Source: CAVUWL01 sp963700105
GTDB lineage: Bacteria; Actinomycetota; Thermoleophilia; Solirubrobacterales; 70-9
Assembly (NCBI GenBank): GCA_963700105.1
Contig: CAVOWL010000004.1
Location: 744,001-808,000 of the forward strand
DNA: 64,000 bases
Reading direction: 5' to 3'
A model generated the notes under the pieces. The model saw only the letters and a list, made by a program, of their open reading frames with translations. It did no database searches and was not told where the DNA came from. The translations under genes and the position numbers were made by a program. Positions 9,977 to 19,897 of the stretch are shown piece after piece; position 1 is the first letter of the stretch, and each line of letters begins with the position of its first letter.

Positions 9977-12900
9977 CGGGATCCCTCAACATATCCGTCA
10001 GATAGTCGTCGAGATGCGCCGACTCCATCGGAGATGCGAAATGAAAGCCCTGACCGAACTCGCAGCCAAGATCGCGCAGTCGCCGCAGTTGATCGTCGAG
10101 TTCGATGCCCTCTGCGACGACCTCCAACGCGAGCGAGCTACCGAGCGCCACGACCGCGCTGGAAAGGTCGAGCGTCTCTCGCGAAGCCTCCGGTCGCAGG
10201 AACGAACGGTCCATCTTGATCACATCGACCGGGAAGCGGCTTAGGTAGCTGAGCGATGAGTAGCCCGTTCCGAAGTCGTCCATCGCAATGCGAACGCCGA
10301 GCGCGCGCAGTCCCCTGAGCTTGACATCAACGACCTTGGGGTCATCGATGAGCATCGACTCGGTTATCTCCAAGGTGAGCAGCTCCGGCGGGAGTCCTGA
10401 CTCGGCAAGCGCATCTTGGACATCGGAAACGATGTCGCTGTGCTGAACCTGCTTGACGGAAAGGTTCACGCACATGGAGAGGGCAGGAGCGTCGGATGAC
10501 AGCAGCTGCACCGCCGCGGCCCTGCGACAAGCCTCGCGCAGGACCCAGCGACCGATCGGGACGATCAGTCCAGTCTCCTCGGTAAACGGAATGAATTCCC
10601 CGGGGACCACCAGCCCACGCTCGGGGTGCTGCCAGCGCAGCAGCGCCTCCATCCCAGCGACCCGGCCGTCGGCCAGCCGCACGATCGGCTGGTAGTGCAA
10701 CTCAAACTGCCCGCTCTGAAGCGCCCGCTGGAGATCGGCCCGCAGCTCCAATCGAGCAAGCACGCCGGCGTGCATGTCTGGCTCAAACAGCCGATAGCCG
10801 CCCTTGCCATCGCGCTTGGCGATATACATCGCGGCGTCAGCATCGCGGATCAACTCGTCCGCGCCTGCGGTTGAGGACCCCTCCAGGATCGAGATCCCGA
10901 TACTTCCGCGCAACGCCAGCTCTTTGCCAGACACGGTCAGCGGCTGGCGCAGGTCCTCCAGAATCCGCTCGGCGACTTCGACCGCGGTCTCCTCGCTCTC
11001 GAGGTCCTCCAGCAGCACGACGAACTCATCACCGCCGAAGCGCGCCGCGGTGTCGCTGAGGCGGATGCTGGTCGACAGGCGCTTTGCCACGTCCATCAGC
11101 GCCAAGTCGCCGGCCCCGTGGCCGAGGCTGTCGTTAATCGTCTTGAAGTCGTCGACGTCGAGGAAGATGACACCGAGTTGACTATCCCCTCGTCTGGCGC
11201 GCCCGACCGCATGCCGGACCCGCTCTACGAACAGGGCGCGGTTGGGTAAGTTGGTGACGGGATCGTGGAACGCTTGGTGGGTCAGCTGCTCCTCAAAGAT
11301 TTTGCGCTCGCTGATGTCGCGCGCATTGAGGACGATGCCACGTACGTGCTCGTCGTCGAGAAGATTGGTGTGCAGGATCTCGAACTGCCGCAGACCGCCG
11401 TCGCGGTGACGCAGCGTGCACTCGATCACATCACCGTCGCCACCCCGCGCGTAGGCCGATCCGTCCCCGAGCACCCTCAAGAGACGGTCGGTGTCTTCCC
11501 CGACCACGAGCCGATCGAAGCGCGTGCCGAGTAGCTCATGTGGTTGGTAACCGAGGACCCGCTCCGAAGAGGGACTTTGATAGGTGATCTTCGCATCCGA
11601 GCCCACAACGGTGATCAGGTCGCTGGAGTGCTGCACCAGGGAGGCAAAGCGCTCCTCGCTGCGCCGCAGATGGATCGTTTCAGTGAGGCGCGCGCCCTCC
11701 AGCGCGAGCGCGAGTTGATTAGCCAATGCCTCCACAGCCACCCGCGCCCGACGGGAGACGGGCTTGGGGTGAGCGATCAGCAGCACGCCAAGGACTCCAC
11801 CGCGAACCGGCAGCGGTAACACCAGCCCACGGGCCCAATCCTGCGGCAGATCCAGCGAAGCCAGCAGCCCCGGCTCCAGGTTCAGCTCCTGGGTAGCCGT
11901 GTCAGCGGCGAGCTCGAGCAATCTTTCGCCCACCTGCTTTGGAAGCGTTCGCGGCGGCCAGTCGGCGTCACCGTTGAGCGCAACCGCCGTAAGCGCATCG
12001 TCTTCGGTCATGCAAAGGATCGCCGCCCCCGGACCCTCGAGCAGCCCAGCGACTACCTCCAGCGCAGTCTGCTCCATTTCCTCCCGCGTCGCGCAAGACG
12101 CCAAGGCGGTCCCAGAGGAGCTGAGCAGCCGCTCCCGGGTAACGGAGCGCTCCTGTTGGCGCACCAGATCGGCCATGCGCATTACCGCCAGGGCGAACAG
12201 CACGATCGAAGCGCAGATGATCACTATCAAGTCGAAATCACCGCGATGCAACTCTTTCCAAAGAACACAGATCGGCGCGATCAGAGACGCACCGGCAAGC
12301 AGGCTCAAACGCAGGGGCGTCAGCGTTGCCTCGTGGTCAGCTACCGGTTCCTGCAGCTCGACCATCGAGGGGTGAAGCGCAGCGGCACCCCACAGCACCT
12401 GGTAGGAGATCCAGCCGAGGTCGAGCAGCAGCTGGTGGTGGTATGCGTTGTGGAGGGTCATCACCCCGTAGACGAAGTCCGTCACCAGCAGCGAGACAAT
12501 GCTCGCGCTCAGCAGATAGAAGGCCGGTCTACGTGGACCACTGTCAAGGACGAGGCGAATAGCCGCTGCCAGCAGGATGATGTCCCCAAGTGGATAGGCA
12601 ACCGAGACAAGCTTGGGTAACAGTCCCAAGGTGGGATCGTGAAGGTAGGGCGTAATCAGCAGAACCCAGGACAGAAGTGACAGACCCAGCGTCAGGATCG
12701 CGGCGTCAATAAGAGTGTTGCGATTGCGCAGCGGGTTATGCCGGCGCACCAGCAGCAGCAAGCCCAGCATCAGCGCCGGATAGACGGTGAGATAAATCGC
12801 ATCGCCGATCGACGGAAACGGGACTTCATGGTGAAGGATGTATTTGGGGTAGCTGTAGGTGTAGACATCACCCATCCAGTAAAGGCAGAGCCCTCCCGCG

Positions 12901-13175
12901 AACAGCCACCATGGCAACGAGTAGCTGGGCTTGTTGCGACGAATGCCCCAAACCACGGCAATCACGCTCGACAGTCCGATCGTATTGATCAGCAGCGCGT
13001 TGCCCTTTAAGGGGGGGACCAACAGGTACAAAAACGTGGCTAGACCAGCGATGGCAAGGTAGGCCTGCCATGCCTGCATGCGCGAGTGAAGGAGCGCTCG
13101 GAGTCTGATTCTTTTGCCGGCCCGGACGCTGCCGCCAGCAGATCGCGACGGCCAGAGCGCCCGTTCGTCCATCAC
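9942..13175 (-). CDS. Membrane GAF-PAS-GGDEF-EAL c-di-GMP protein
   Basis: 1077 residues. About ten predicted membrane helices fill residues 35-335. A GAF-like domain (~350-500), a PAS domain (~515-630, RSEERFASLVQHSSDLITVV), a GGDEF diguanylate cyclase domain (~640-800) and an EAL phosphodiesterase domain (~815-1065) follow. The active-site GGDEF is intact, and an RLSD inhibitory-site motif sits five residues before it. The EAL domain keeps MEALLRW, ITESMLIDD, DDFGTGYSSL and EGIE. Both activities are therefore possible, making or breaking c-di-GMP in response to a membrane or cytosolic signal. Its ATG overlaps the stop of the alpha-oxoamine synthase by 4 bp (ATGA), so the two are translated together. 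Confidence 0.93.
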   Translation of the reverse strand: MMDERALWPSRSAGGSVRAGKRIRLRALLHSRMQAWQAYLAIAGLATFLYLLVPPLKGNALLINTIGLSSVIAVVWGIRRNKPSYSLPWWLFAGGLCLYWMGDVYTYSYPKYILHHEVPFPSIGDAIYLTVYPALMLGLLLLVRRHNPLRNRNTLIDAAILTLGLSLLSWVLLITPYLHDPTLGLLPKLVSVAYPLGDIILLAAAIRLVLDSGPRRPAFYLLSASIVSLLVTDFVYGVMTLHNAYHHQLLLDLGWISYQVLWGAAALHPSMVELQEPVADHEATLTPLRLSLLAGASLIAPICVLWKELHRGDFDLIVIICASIVLFALAVMRMADLVRQQERSVTRERLLSSSGTALASCATREEMEQTALEVVAGLLEGPGAAILCMTEDDALTAVALNGDADWPPRTLPKQVGERLLELAADTATQELNLEPGLLASLDLPQDWARGLVLPLPVRGGVLGVLLIAHPKPVSRRARVAVEALANQLALALEGARLTETIHLRRSEERFASLVQHSSDLITVVGSDAKITYQSPSSERVLGYQPHELLGTRFDRLVVGEDTDRLLRVLGDGSAYARGGDGDVIECTLRHRDGGLRQFEILHTNLLDDEHVRGIVLNARDISERKIFEEQLTHQAFHDPVTNLPNRALFVERVRHAVGRARRGDSQLGVIFLDVDDFKTINDSLGHGAGDLALMDVAKRLSTSIRLSDTAARFGGDEFVVLLEDLESEETAVEVAERILEDLRQPLTVSGKELALRGSIGISILEGSSTAGADELIRDADAAMYIAKRDGKGGYRLFEPDMHAGVLARLELRADLQRALQSGQFELHYQPIVRLADGRVAGMEALLRWQHPERGLVVPGEFIPFTEETGLIVPIGRWVLREACRRAAAVQLLSSDAPALSMCVNLSVKQVQHSDIVSDVQDALAESGLPPELLTLEITESMLIDDPKVVDVKLRGLRALGVRIAMDDFGTGYSSLSYLSRFPVDVIKMDRSFLRPEASRETLDLSSAVVALGSSLALEVVAEGIELDDQLRRLRDLGCEFGQGFHFASPMESAHLDDYLTDMLRDPGEPVASPHDAA

Positions 13176-14476
13176 ACGGCCGCCTGCGCGACTCGTGCCG
13201 AACTGGCTTGGAGCTCACCTCGCTCGGCGAGCTCCGTTAGAGCGCCGATCAAAACCCCAACCTCCGCATCGGTGTTGGCGGCGGTGGTTTGAATCCTAAA
13301 GCCGACCTCGGCCTTGGGCACAAGCGGGTAGGCGGCCAGCGTAACGTAGACGCCTCGGTCAAACAGGAACCGCCCAACCTCGTTGATGCGGTCGTGATCG
13401 CTCAGCGGGACCTCGATAATTGGCAGTCCCGAGCGATTCGGGGTGTACACGTCGAGATCCCGAAGCGCTCCCAGTACGCGGGTGCTGTGGTGGTGCAAAA
13501 CGCGGCGCAACTCATCGCCGCGGCGTTCGTTTGCATCAAAGCCCGCGAGTACCGTCGCCAGCGACGCCACGGGCGAGGGTCCTGAGTAAAGATAAGGTGG
13601 CGCCGTGACCTTCAGCAGGTTCTTGACCTCTGTCGGACAGGCGATGAAGGCAAGTAGAGACGAGTAAGCCTTGGAGAAGCCAGAAACCAGAATCACGTCG
13701 TCATAGCTCTCGTCGAAGTGACGCACGATGCTATTGCCCCGGCGACCGTACGGACATGGCTCTTCAGGCGAGCGCTCACCAATGACTCCGAAGCCGTGGG
13801 CATCATCAACGTAGAGCAGAGCCCCGTGGCGGCGCGCGACCTCAGCGAACGCCCGGAGGTCGGGTGCATTTCCGGTCATGCTGTTGACTCCGTCCATGCA
13901 GACGAGCCGAGCGCGGTCATGCTCGGCCGCCAGAACCTCATCGAGGTGGTCTGGGTCTTCGAAGCGGAACCGGCGAATCGCGGCGCCTCGCGATCGCGCT
14001 ACCTGACAGCCGTCATACATCGTCTTATGCGCCCTAGCGTCGAGAAAGATCGTCCCGGAGGCGGCCAGCACTGGGATTACAGACGCATGGATGTGGGTGA
14101 TCGTCGGCAACACCAGCGAGTCTTCGCAGCCGAGCAGCTCGGTGAGTCGCGCCTCGATCTGCTCATAGAGCACCGGACTCCCGAGCAGTCGGGACCAGCT
14201 CGGATGCGTGCCCCACTCCTCCAGAAAGGCGGGAACCGCCTGGATAATTTCGGGGTCGAGATCGAAGCCGAGGTAGTTGCATGAGGCGAAGTCTGCAAGC
14301 CACCGCTCGCCGACTCGGATCATCCGCCCATCGACCTCATCAATTACCGCATCCACCATCGGGTGCGCGGCCCGTAAGACCTCGATGTCGTGAACGGTGT
14401 CGAGCCATTGATCGATCCAGCGTCCGCCGGAGCGCGAAGACTTGGGAAGCAGCCGCGTCGATTCCATACTGGGCAA
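13172..14476 (-). CDS. Alpha-oxoamine synthase family PLP acyltransferase (CqsA/SPT/BioF-like)
   Basis: 434 residues of the fold-type I PLP family that joins an acyl-CoA to an amino acid with loss of CO2. Seen: CNYLGFDLDPE near residue 66, LVLPTITHIH near 121, the PLP-binding DDAHGFG (D225, H227) and the Schiff-base lysine in VSGFSKAYSS (K269). Relatives include serine palmitoyltransferase, 8-amino-7-oxononanoate synthase, and the CqsA/LqsA synthases of alpha-hydroxyketone quorum signals; the exact substrate cannot be told by eye. No biotin or sphingolipid genes are adjacent. It is translationally coupled to a c-di-GMP sensor and followed by an exporter, which favours a signal or lipid role. 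The likelier start is ATG 14467 rather than TTG 14476. Confidence 0.85.
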   Translation of the reverse strand: MPSMESTRLLPKSSRSGGRWIDQWLDTVHDIEVLRAAHPMVDAVIDEVDGRMIRVGERWLADFASCNYLGFDLDPEIIQAVPAFLEEWGTHPSWSRLLGSPVLYEQIEARLTELLGCEDSLVLPTITHIHASVIPVLAASGTIFLDARAHKTMYDGCQVARSRGAAIRRFRFEDPDHLDEVLAAEHDRARLVCMDGVNSMTGNAPDLRAFAEVARRHGALLYVDDAHGFGVIGERSPEEPCPYGRRGNSIVRHFDESYDDVILVSGFSKAYSSLLAFIACPTEVKNLLKVTAPPYLYSGPSPVASLATVLAGFDANERRGDELRRVLHHHSTRVLGALRDLDVYTPNRSGLPIIEVPLSDHDRINEVGRFLFDRGVYVTLAAYPLVPKAEVGFRIQTTAANTDAEVGVLIGALTELAERGELQASSARVAQAAV

Positions 14477-14669
14477 TCATCGGGATCGGCAAGGCCAATC
14501 TTGATAGTGACCCCGTCTACCTGCAAGAGACGTGACCAGTCCCAGTTCGGGGTCGGCGTCCATCAAGGCCCCCGGGCCCGAAGGTCCTGCAGCGGGTTGA
14601 AACGCAACACGGAGCGAATTGCTGCGCACATCCACACTCGATTGAGCGCAATCCTTCCGAAAGCTCAGC

Positions 14670-14884
14670 CTCCTTTCCAAGCCCCGAAGCCCTAATTTTC
14701 TGCAGCAAAGCTGGACGAATCTTTGATCTGGATATTCTGACCCCCGAGGCCAATATGCTCGATCGAGCGCTGAAATAGCCATATCGGTCGAATGTCGCTA
14801 CATCCACCGGGCTCTCGGCTTGAACATCCCATCTTTCCTTGCCTATTTCGAGGAATAAACTCACATCTGAAAGATTCTTCTCGT
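14670..14884 (-). pseudogene. FkbM methyltransferase remnant, second copy
   Basis: The minus strand reads NEKNLSDVSLFLEIGKERWD, then SPVDVATFDRYGYFSA. This aligns with the FkbM remnant at 7.3-7.7 kb (SSLFEIGKDDWGD followed by VDVMTLDGY). Past that point the frame degenerates. It is fused directly behind the isomerase remnant at 14.885-15.17 kb. Non-functional. Confidence 0.5.
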
Positions 14885-15174
14885 TTTAGGTGGAGCCTCC
14901 AAGATCCACGGCAAATCCCGAGATCTGTTTAAGAGCGTTGCGAAAAGTTCCTCATCGTCGCGGCGCAGCGAAACGTGTGGGAGTCTTCATCGAGAGAGCT
15001 CAGATGAATGTGGCGCAGCTTTCCCATAAATGCATCGAGGATCCTATGACCCTCCCCCATCGATTTATCGATCGACCAAGGCTGCGCGACGTCAAAGCAG
15101 AGTCCCGCTTCGGGAAGCTCTTCGAAAAAGGCCCACACGCTCATCGGCGCTGTCGCCGCAGTGCTTTCGCTCAT
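14885..15174 (-). pseudogene. Sugar-phosphate isomerase/epimerase (TIM-barrel) remnant, copy A
   Basis: The minus frame reads AFFEELPEAGLCFDVAQPWS, then IDKSMGEGHRILDAF and LRHIHLSSLDEDSH, and in a shifted frame LFATLLNRSRDLPWILEAPP. These are the metal-ligand and C-terminal strands of the xylose-isomerase-like (AP endonuclease 2) TIM-barrel family. The N-terminal half is missing. A ~180-bp stretch recurs, with many substitutions, at 21.16-21.35 kb. Non-functional. Confidence 0.6.
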
Positions 15175-15361
15175 CCAACTTGACAGTCTCAGATCGGATG
15201 CCAGCGGCGCTCGCTTCTGTGCAAAAGCCCAAGCCCCCCTCGTCGGCGAGCTCAGCAGTCACAGCTGGAGCAGCCGCGATGCCCAGGCGCCAACTGCATG
15301 GCATCGACCAAGGAGCGGACATCCACGCAGTTGGACCGTGGAGTCATGAGTTATGCCCAAC

Positions 15362-16276
15362 TCACCCTGCCGGGGTCGCCGCGATCAGCTCGTTGGTCTG
15401 CCGAGCTATGTCAGGCCCGGCGTCCTCCTGCAGAAAATGGCCGGCATGTGGCGTGCTATGAGGCTGTCCAGCGGCCCCGGGCACGTGCCGCTGGAATACG
15501 CGCTCACCGCCTCGCATTATGGGATCTCGATCGCTGAAGACGGTCAAAAAGGGCTTCTGCCAGCGGCCCAGTGCCTCCCACGCCGCGCGGTTTGGCGCTA
15601 CCGCAGGATCGCGGGCCGAGATCGGCACAAGTTTTGGGAAGGCACGAGCACCGGCTGAGGACTCTGGTACTGCAAACGGTGCGTCGTAGGCGCGGCGCTC
15701 TCCTTGAGTCAGCGTCCTCAGGCACCCCGTGTTGACTATCCGGCTGATCGGGAAAACCGGGCTGTAGGTCGCGAACGTTCGCCAGGCAAGAAACGCCATC
15801 GCGTTTGGGATGGCCGGCCGTGTGTCTGGGTCGACCGTAGGTAGCGCCCCGTTGCCGATGACGATGCGCTCGAAGCGGTCCTCGTCCTCGACAGCCACGC
15901 GGAGCCCGATCAGCGAACCCCAGTCTTGGCAGAACAGGGTTATCCCGCGCAGGTCCAGCGCACGAACGAAGCCCGCAATCCAGTCCACGTGGCGCTGGTA
16001 GGTGTAGTCGTGCTTATCGGCCGGCTTGTCGGATTTTCCGAAGCCGACGAGATCCGGGGCAATCACGCGACTGCCACCTGCAACGCAGACGGGGATCATG
16101 TGGCGATACAGATAGGACCAAGTTGGCTCGCCGTGAAGCATGAGTACCGGCGCAGCTGAGGGGTCGCCCTCATCGACATAGTGCATGCGGAGCCCATCGA
16201 CATCGATGTAGTGGGGCTCATAGGAATAATCCTCGAGATCGACGAAGCAGGAGTCGGGCGTTCGGATGGTCTTCAT
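15362..16276 (-). CDS. Haloalkane dehalogenase
   Basis: 304 residues from ATG 16276, which has GGAG 5 nt upstream; an ATG 30 bp further up lacks a ribosome site. Alpha/beta-hydrolase fold enzyme that hydrolyses carbon-halogen bonds to an alcohol and halide. Seen: oxyanion HGEPTWSYLYR (from residue 48), nucleophile in CQDWGSLIG (D118, with halide-stabilising W119), acid region VFSDRDPI (D249), and HAGHFLQED with catalytic H280. This pattern fits haloalkane dehalogenase subfamily I; a related epoxide hydrolase is less likely because of the D-W nucleophile elbow. Cytoplasmic, monocistronic in appearance. Physiological substrate unknown. Confidence 0.88.
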   Translation of the reverse strand: MKTIRTPDSCFVDLEDYSYEPHYIDVDGLRMHYVDEGDPSAAPVLMLHGEPTWSYLYRHMIPVCVAGGSRVIAPDLVGFGKSDKPADKHDYTYQRHVDWIAGFVRALDLRGITLFCQDWGSLIGLRVAVEDEDRFERIVIGNGALPTVDPDTRPAIPNAMAFLAWRTFATYSPVFPISRIVNTGCLRTLTQGERRAYDAPFAVPESSAGARAFPKLVPISARDPAVAPNRAAWEALGRWQKPFLTVFSDRDPIMRGGERVFQRHVPGAAGQPHSTPHAGHFLQEDAGPDIARQTNELIAATPAG

Positions 16277-16399
16277 CTGGGCTCCATTCGGTTGCGGTGG
16301 CTTCATTCGGCTGAGGCAACGCCCATTTGAGCAGCATCGCTTGCGCGATGATGCGAGGGGCGACTCGCATCGGTTGCCTACCCGTTCTTAGTCACTCGG

Positions 16400-17023
16400 C
16401 TACGAATTGAGGATCCCGGTCGCCTGACCGACCTCAATCAGGTGCCCGTCGGGGCTCAGCGCGACCGACTCTGGCTCACCGAGCGCGTCGGTTGGGCTGG
16501 TGGCAGTGCAGGGAGAGCCTGCGCCGTCGCCTATGCAGTCCTCAAAGGTCAGCGCCCCGGTCGAAGGGTTGCGCGAGAACCCATCGATCAAGCCGGTCCC
16601 GCTCCCGGTGCTGGCGGTGACGTAGACACTGGCGCCATCGGAGCTGATCGCAACCGAGTCGGCGCCGTTAAGGAGATAGCTCGGGGTCGTTTGTGTGCAG
16701 CCCATTTCGAGATCCATACCGATGCAACCCGTGAAGGTCAGATCGCCGACGGCGCCGAGCGCGCCCGCCGGAACCAGCCAGGCAAACCCGAGGATCACAG
16801 CGACTCCAAACAGGACGCACCTGGTGCCCGATGCCCCTCGACCCGTTTCGGTCCTCCTGAGGCATCCCGGTCGTGGTCGGGCCCCGGTCAAGGTAGCGGC
16901 AAGCCTAACATCGGCTGGGCGCCGGAGCGCACTCCGACAGACCTGACAAAACCTGCATATCCCACGGCATATCAGAGGCGCGGTTGGCGGCAGCCGTCCC
17001 GGCTTTAGCCTCGGGCCATCCAC
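16400..17023 (-). CDS. Truncated secreted lactonase-like beta-propeller protein
   Basis: The frame encodes a hydrophobic export segment (CVLFGVAVILGFAWLVPAGA) followed by GDLTFTGCIGMD, GADSVAISSDGASVYV, GFSRNPSTGALTFEDCIGD and EPESVALSPDG. These are blades of the YVTN/lactonase-like propeller family common in Thermoleophilia, with Cys pairs in each blade. Usual members have six to ten blades; here only about two remain before a stop (GILNS), so the gene is truncated or frameshifted. The start is uncertain; the annotated N-tail before the signal segment is probably too long. Confidence 0.55.
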   Translation of the reverse strand: MDGPRLKPGRLPPTAPLICRGICRFCQVCRSALRRPADVRLAATLTGARPRPGCLRRTETGRGASGTRCVLFGVAVILGFAWLVPAGALGAVGDLTFTGCIGMDLEMGCTQTTPSYLLNGADSVAISSDGASVYVTASTGSGTGLIDGFSRNPSTGALTFEDCIGDGAGSPCTATSPTDALGEPESVALSPDGHLIEVGQATGILNS

Positions 17024-17058
17024 GCTCGCGAGCCTCCCCCGCGAGCGCGAAGAGGCGC

Positions 17059-17576
17059 TCAGCGCCGAATGAAACGTGCCTGCAGTCGCTGCAGCGCCAC
17101 TGTCGCGCGCTCGGCTCGACTACCGGAGGACGGCACGATGCCGAGCTGTCGCGCGAGGTCCGTCATATCGTAGAAGGCGCGGTAGTCGGCGATCTGATCG
17201 TCGCGCATCCTCCACAGGTCAACGCCATCCACACGCATCCTTCGGCCGGTTGGCGCAAAGCCGGGCGGGTCCACCACCCCCCTCATCGTTCCCTCCATCG
17301 TCCACGCCCACGCAACCAGGTCGCCCGTGACCGTCAAATGCGGCGGATCGGGCTCGCTGAAACGCAGATCCGGGAACGCGCGAAAGCTCACCCGCATGAA
17401 CTCCTGTACGGCGGGAATCCCACGTGCCGGCTCGCTCAGCGCCGGATCCGCCCAGACCACGTCATCGGTGAGCATCTCGGCCATCGCGTCCACGTCACAT
17501 CCGTTCCACGCCGCCGCGTAGCGCTCCGTGAATGCCCGGAGCTCCGATCCAGCTTCTGTTGTCGAATTGGTAGCCG
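17059..17576 (-). CDS. SnoaL/NTF2-like protein with missing start codon
   Basis: The coding frame reads AATNSTTEAGSELRAFTERY, then AAAWNGCDVDAMAEMLTDDV, and is typical of SnoaL-like polyketide-cyclase/NTF2-fold proteins to the C-terminus (FYDMTDLARQLGIVP). The expected N-terminal helix is encoded upstream of the first in-frame ATG/GTG, but there the frame has only ATC (near 17570) where ATG would be expected, and a stop lies just before. Either the start has been lost by one substitution or the base is miscalled. If translation begins at the internal GTG/ATG (17493) the first helix is lost. Function of the family: small-molecule cyclase, isomerase or hydrolase; not assignable here. Confidence 0.6.
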
Positions 17577-18119
17577 CGATACGACGATCCTAATACGCCC
17601 CCCGAACATCTGCCACGAGACAGGGACCAATCGTTGGAAGTGGAGCGATCGCACCAGCTCCCCAGCGCTTTCACCGCTTCCCTGCACACAATGCCTGGAG
17701 GACGCCTCGGCCAGGGTGACTCGCGGCCTTCCGTCGCACATGCGCTTCCCCGCTCGACTATGACTGACTATCGGATCGAAACAGAGGCAAACGCCTCGAC
17801 TGTCGCCGGCGAGGCGCCCGACTTGGCGCTCGTCGGGTCGCAGGCCGACTGAGCGACCTGGGCAGCTCACGGGCCGCTGAGAACCTGGCGGGACCCAGCG
17901 CCCCGTGAAGAGATGAGACGCTGCGGTCTGGGCAGCCACATTTGACCGAGTCAGGCGCTCTCAGCGGGCCGGCAGCGACTCGCCTTTCACCTCCACACTC
18001 GCGTCAGGTCGAGCATCTCCATCGTTTAGCCCCACTCCCGCTCTCGACGCAGAGGGCCGGAGCACTCTCGGTCGATCGCTCCCGCATTCGCGATATCGCG
18101 GCGTATAGTCGCTGATCGT
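17577..18119. other. Non-coding or eroded stretch before the G1 peptidase gene
   Basis: About 540 bp with no recognisable gene on either strand; all frames are short and unlike known families. The last 20 bp hold TATAGT (18104-18109), a possible -10 box just upstream of the peptidase gene ATG at 18120, which would make that message nearly leaderless. No good -35 box was seen. Confidence 0.45.
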
Positions 18120-19840
18120 ATGTGGCGCCTCCGGGTCAACGTTGGCTTTTCCCTGCTGCTCGCGTGGACATTGCTTCTAGCGGCTGGGGGCGTGTCCTCG
18201 TCTCCTGCCAATGGCTCCTTGCCTCAGGCGGAGGGCTCGAGTATCGCCTTCGCCTCAGCTGCACCTTCGGCGCCTGACAGGCGCTCCGCACAGATCACAC
18301 CTCGGTTGAGGAGGGCAAGAATCTCGCGCCTCACCGCGACACCAGCCGCGCTTCCCGCCTCAGGTGGCAGGGTGCATCTGTGGGCCGTCGTGCATAGCGC
18401 CACGAAATGCCTCTTCTCATCAGCAAGAGAAGTGAATGGGCTTCCTTCCATCAGGCGCTGCAAGGCGGGAAGCGTCTCCACCAACATCGAATTGCTGGAA
18501 AACTCCACGACATCACCTGAAACCTATGTCCTTCGCCTGACCGTCAAGAGTTCAAACGGAGCCAGGACCACGAGGCGTGTCAAGGTTTCTGTGGACGGAC
18601 AGAGCGCGGCCAGACCCAAACCGACCGCGGGCGCGGTCGCTCCGATCATCACAACGCAGCCGAGGAACCAGAGTGTGATCAGCGATCAAGACGCCACGTT
18701 CACCGCGGAGGCCTCAGGCAATCCCACCCCGAGCGTCCAGTGGCAGCTCTCAACCGACGGCGGTGCCAGCTGGGGCAACATCGGGGGAGCTACCTCGACG
18801 AGCTACACGTTCATGGTCAACGCGAACGACAACAACTACGAGTATCGCGCCGTGTTCACGAACGTGGCCGGCTCGGCTACGACCGACGCCGCCACGCTGA
18901 CCGTGCCCACCGCTCCCGCGATCACGACGCAGCCGACGAACCAAAGCGCGCAGGGCGATCAAGACGCCACGTTCACCGCGGAGGCCTCAGGCAATCCCAC
19001 CCCGAGCGTCCAGTGGCAGCTCTCAACCGACGGCGGTAGCCAGCTGGGGCAACATCGCCGGTGCGACCTCGACCAGCTACACGTTCATGGTCAACGCCAA
19101 TGATGAAGGCTTTGAGTATCGCGCTGTGTTCAAGAACGTGGCCGGCTCGATCCCAACCAACGCCGCCACGCTGACGCGTTCCGCCGGACTCAACCCCCAA
19201 CATGTCGGGATACTTCGAGTACTCACTTCCCTACGGCACGACCTTTAGCACGGTGAGGGCCAGCTGGATCGTTCCGACAGTGAGCTGTCCACCTGGGGCG
19301 AACACCTGGGCGGCTGAGTGGCCCGGCATCGGCTATGGCACCAGCGTCGTTCAGGACGGCACCCAGGTGGCCTGCTTTTCGGGAGTACCAAACTACTCGG
19401 CATGGTATGAGCTGGTCGGTGATGCAAGCGTCAACGGCGGGAACGTGGTCGGGCTAAACTCTTCGACCTATCCCGTTTCTCCCGGTGACGCGATCACTGC
19501 CTCGGTTGGCATCTCAGGCTCGACTTGGACGCTCTCACTCGAAGACGCCAAAGAGGGATGGACATTCACCTTCAACACACCCTCGCCGACGCCTTCACTC
19601 CAACAGGAATCTGCCGAGGTCATTGTTGAGGGCCCATCAACTCCGAGTTCCTATGGACTCGCAAACTTCGGATCCGTGCACTTCACGGGGGTCTCAGCTG
19701 ACCTCAATGGTCAGACCGGGCCGCTCGCTGCCTTCTCGCCAATCGCGGTCCAGATGACCAGCGGCTCCACACTGCGGGCCGCGCCCAGCCCGCTTGATCC
19801 AACAGGCGAAGAGTTCACCGATACCTGGTATGCCAACTGA
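18120..19840 (+). CDS. Secreted G1 (eqolisin-type) peptidase with two Ig-like repeats, frameshifted twice
   Basis: Signal peptide (LLLAWTLLLAAGGVSSSPA), a beta-rich region, two Ig-like repeats (IITTQPRNQSV near residue 177 and AITTQPTNQSA near 268), then a peptidase G1 domain (GYFEYSLPYGTTFSTVRASW to DTWYAN). The family catalytic pair, Gln and Glu, seems present as VVQDGT and ESAEVIVEGPS. The two repeats are identical over 83 bp (18682-18764 and 18955-19037), which exposes a single inserted A at 19038 in the second. A second inserted base (near 19174, ACGCTGACGCG versus ACGCTGACC) restores the peptidase frame. Without these, one protein of about 573 residues results. Probably an acid-active extracellular protease. 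Confidence 0.7.
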
Positions 19841-19862
19841 GCACGACACGGGAACAGGTGCT

Positions 19863-19897
19863 GAGCCTCTCAGCGAGGAAGGCTCGCTGAGAGGCTC
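19863..19897. terminator. Perfect 15-bp hairpin after the G1 peptidase gene
   Basis: GAGCCTCTCAGCGAG (19863-19877), 5-nt loop, CTCGCTGAGAGGCTC (19883-19897). It lies 22 bp after the peptidase stop and between convergent genes, with no T-run, as is common for actinobacterial terminators. It could serve both directions. Confidence 0.7.

Noticed and set aside
10804..12620. Plus-strand frames of 125-158 codons opposite the GGDEF-EAL gene
   Set aside because: High-GC antisense frames; the minus strand carries complete GAF, PAS, GGDEF and EAL motifs.
13718..14284. 188-codon plus-strand frame opposite the alpha-oxoamine synthase
   Set aside because: No domain and fully within the PLP enzyme, which has all of its key residues.
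16330..16352. Short inverted repeat (GCATCGC ... GCGATGATGC) upstream of the dehalogenase
   Set aside because: Too short and imperfect to call an operator without further support.
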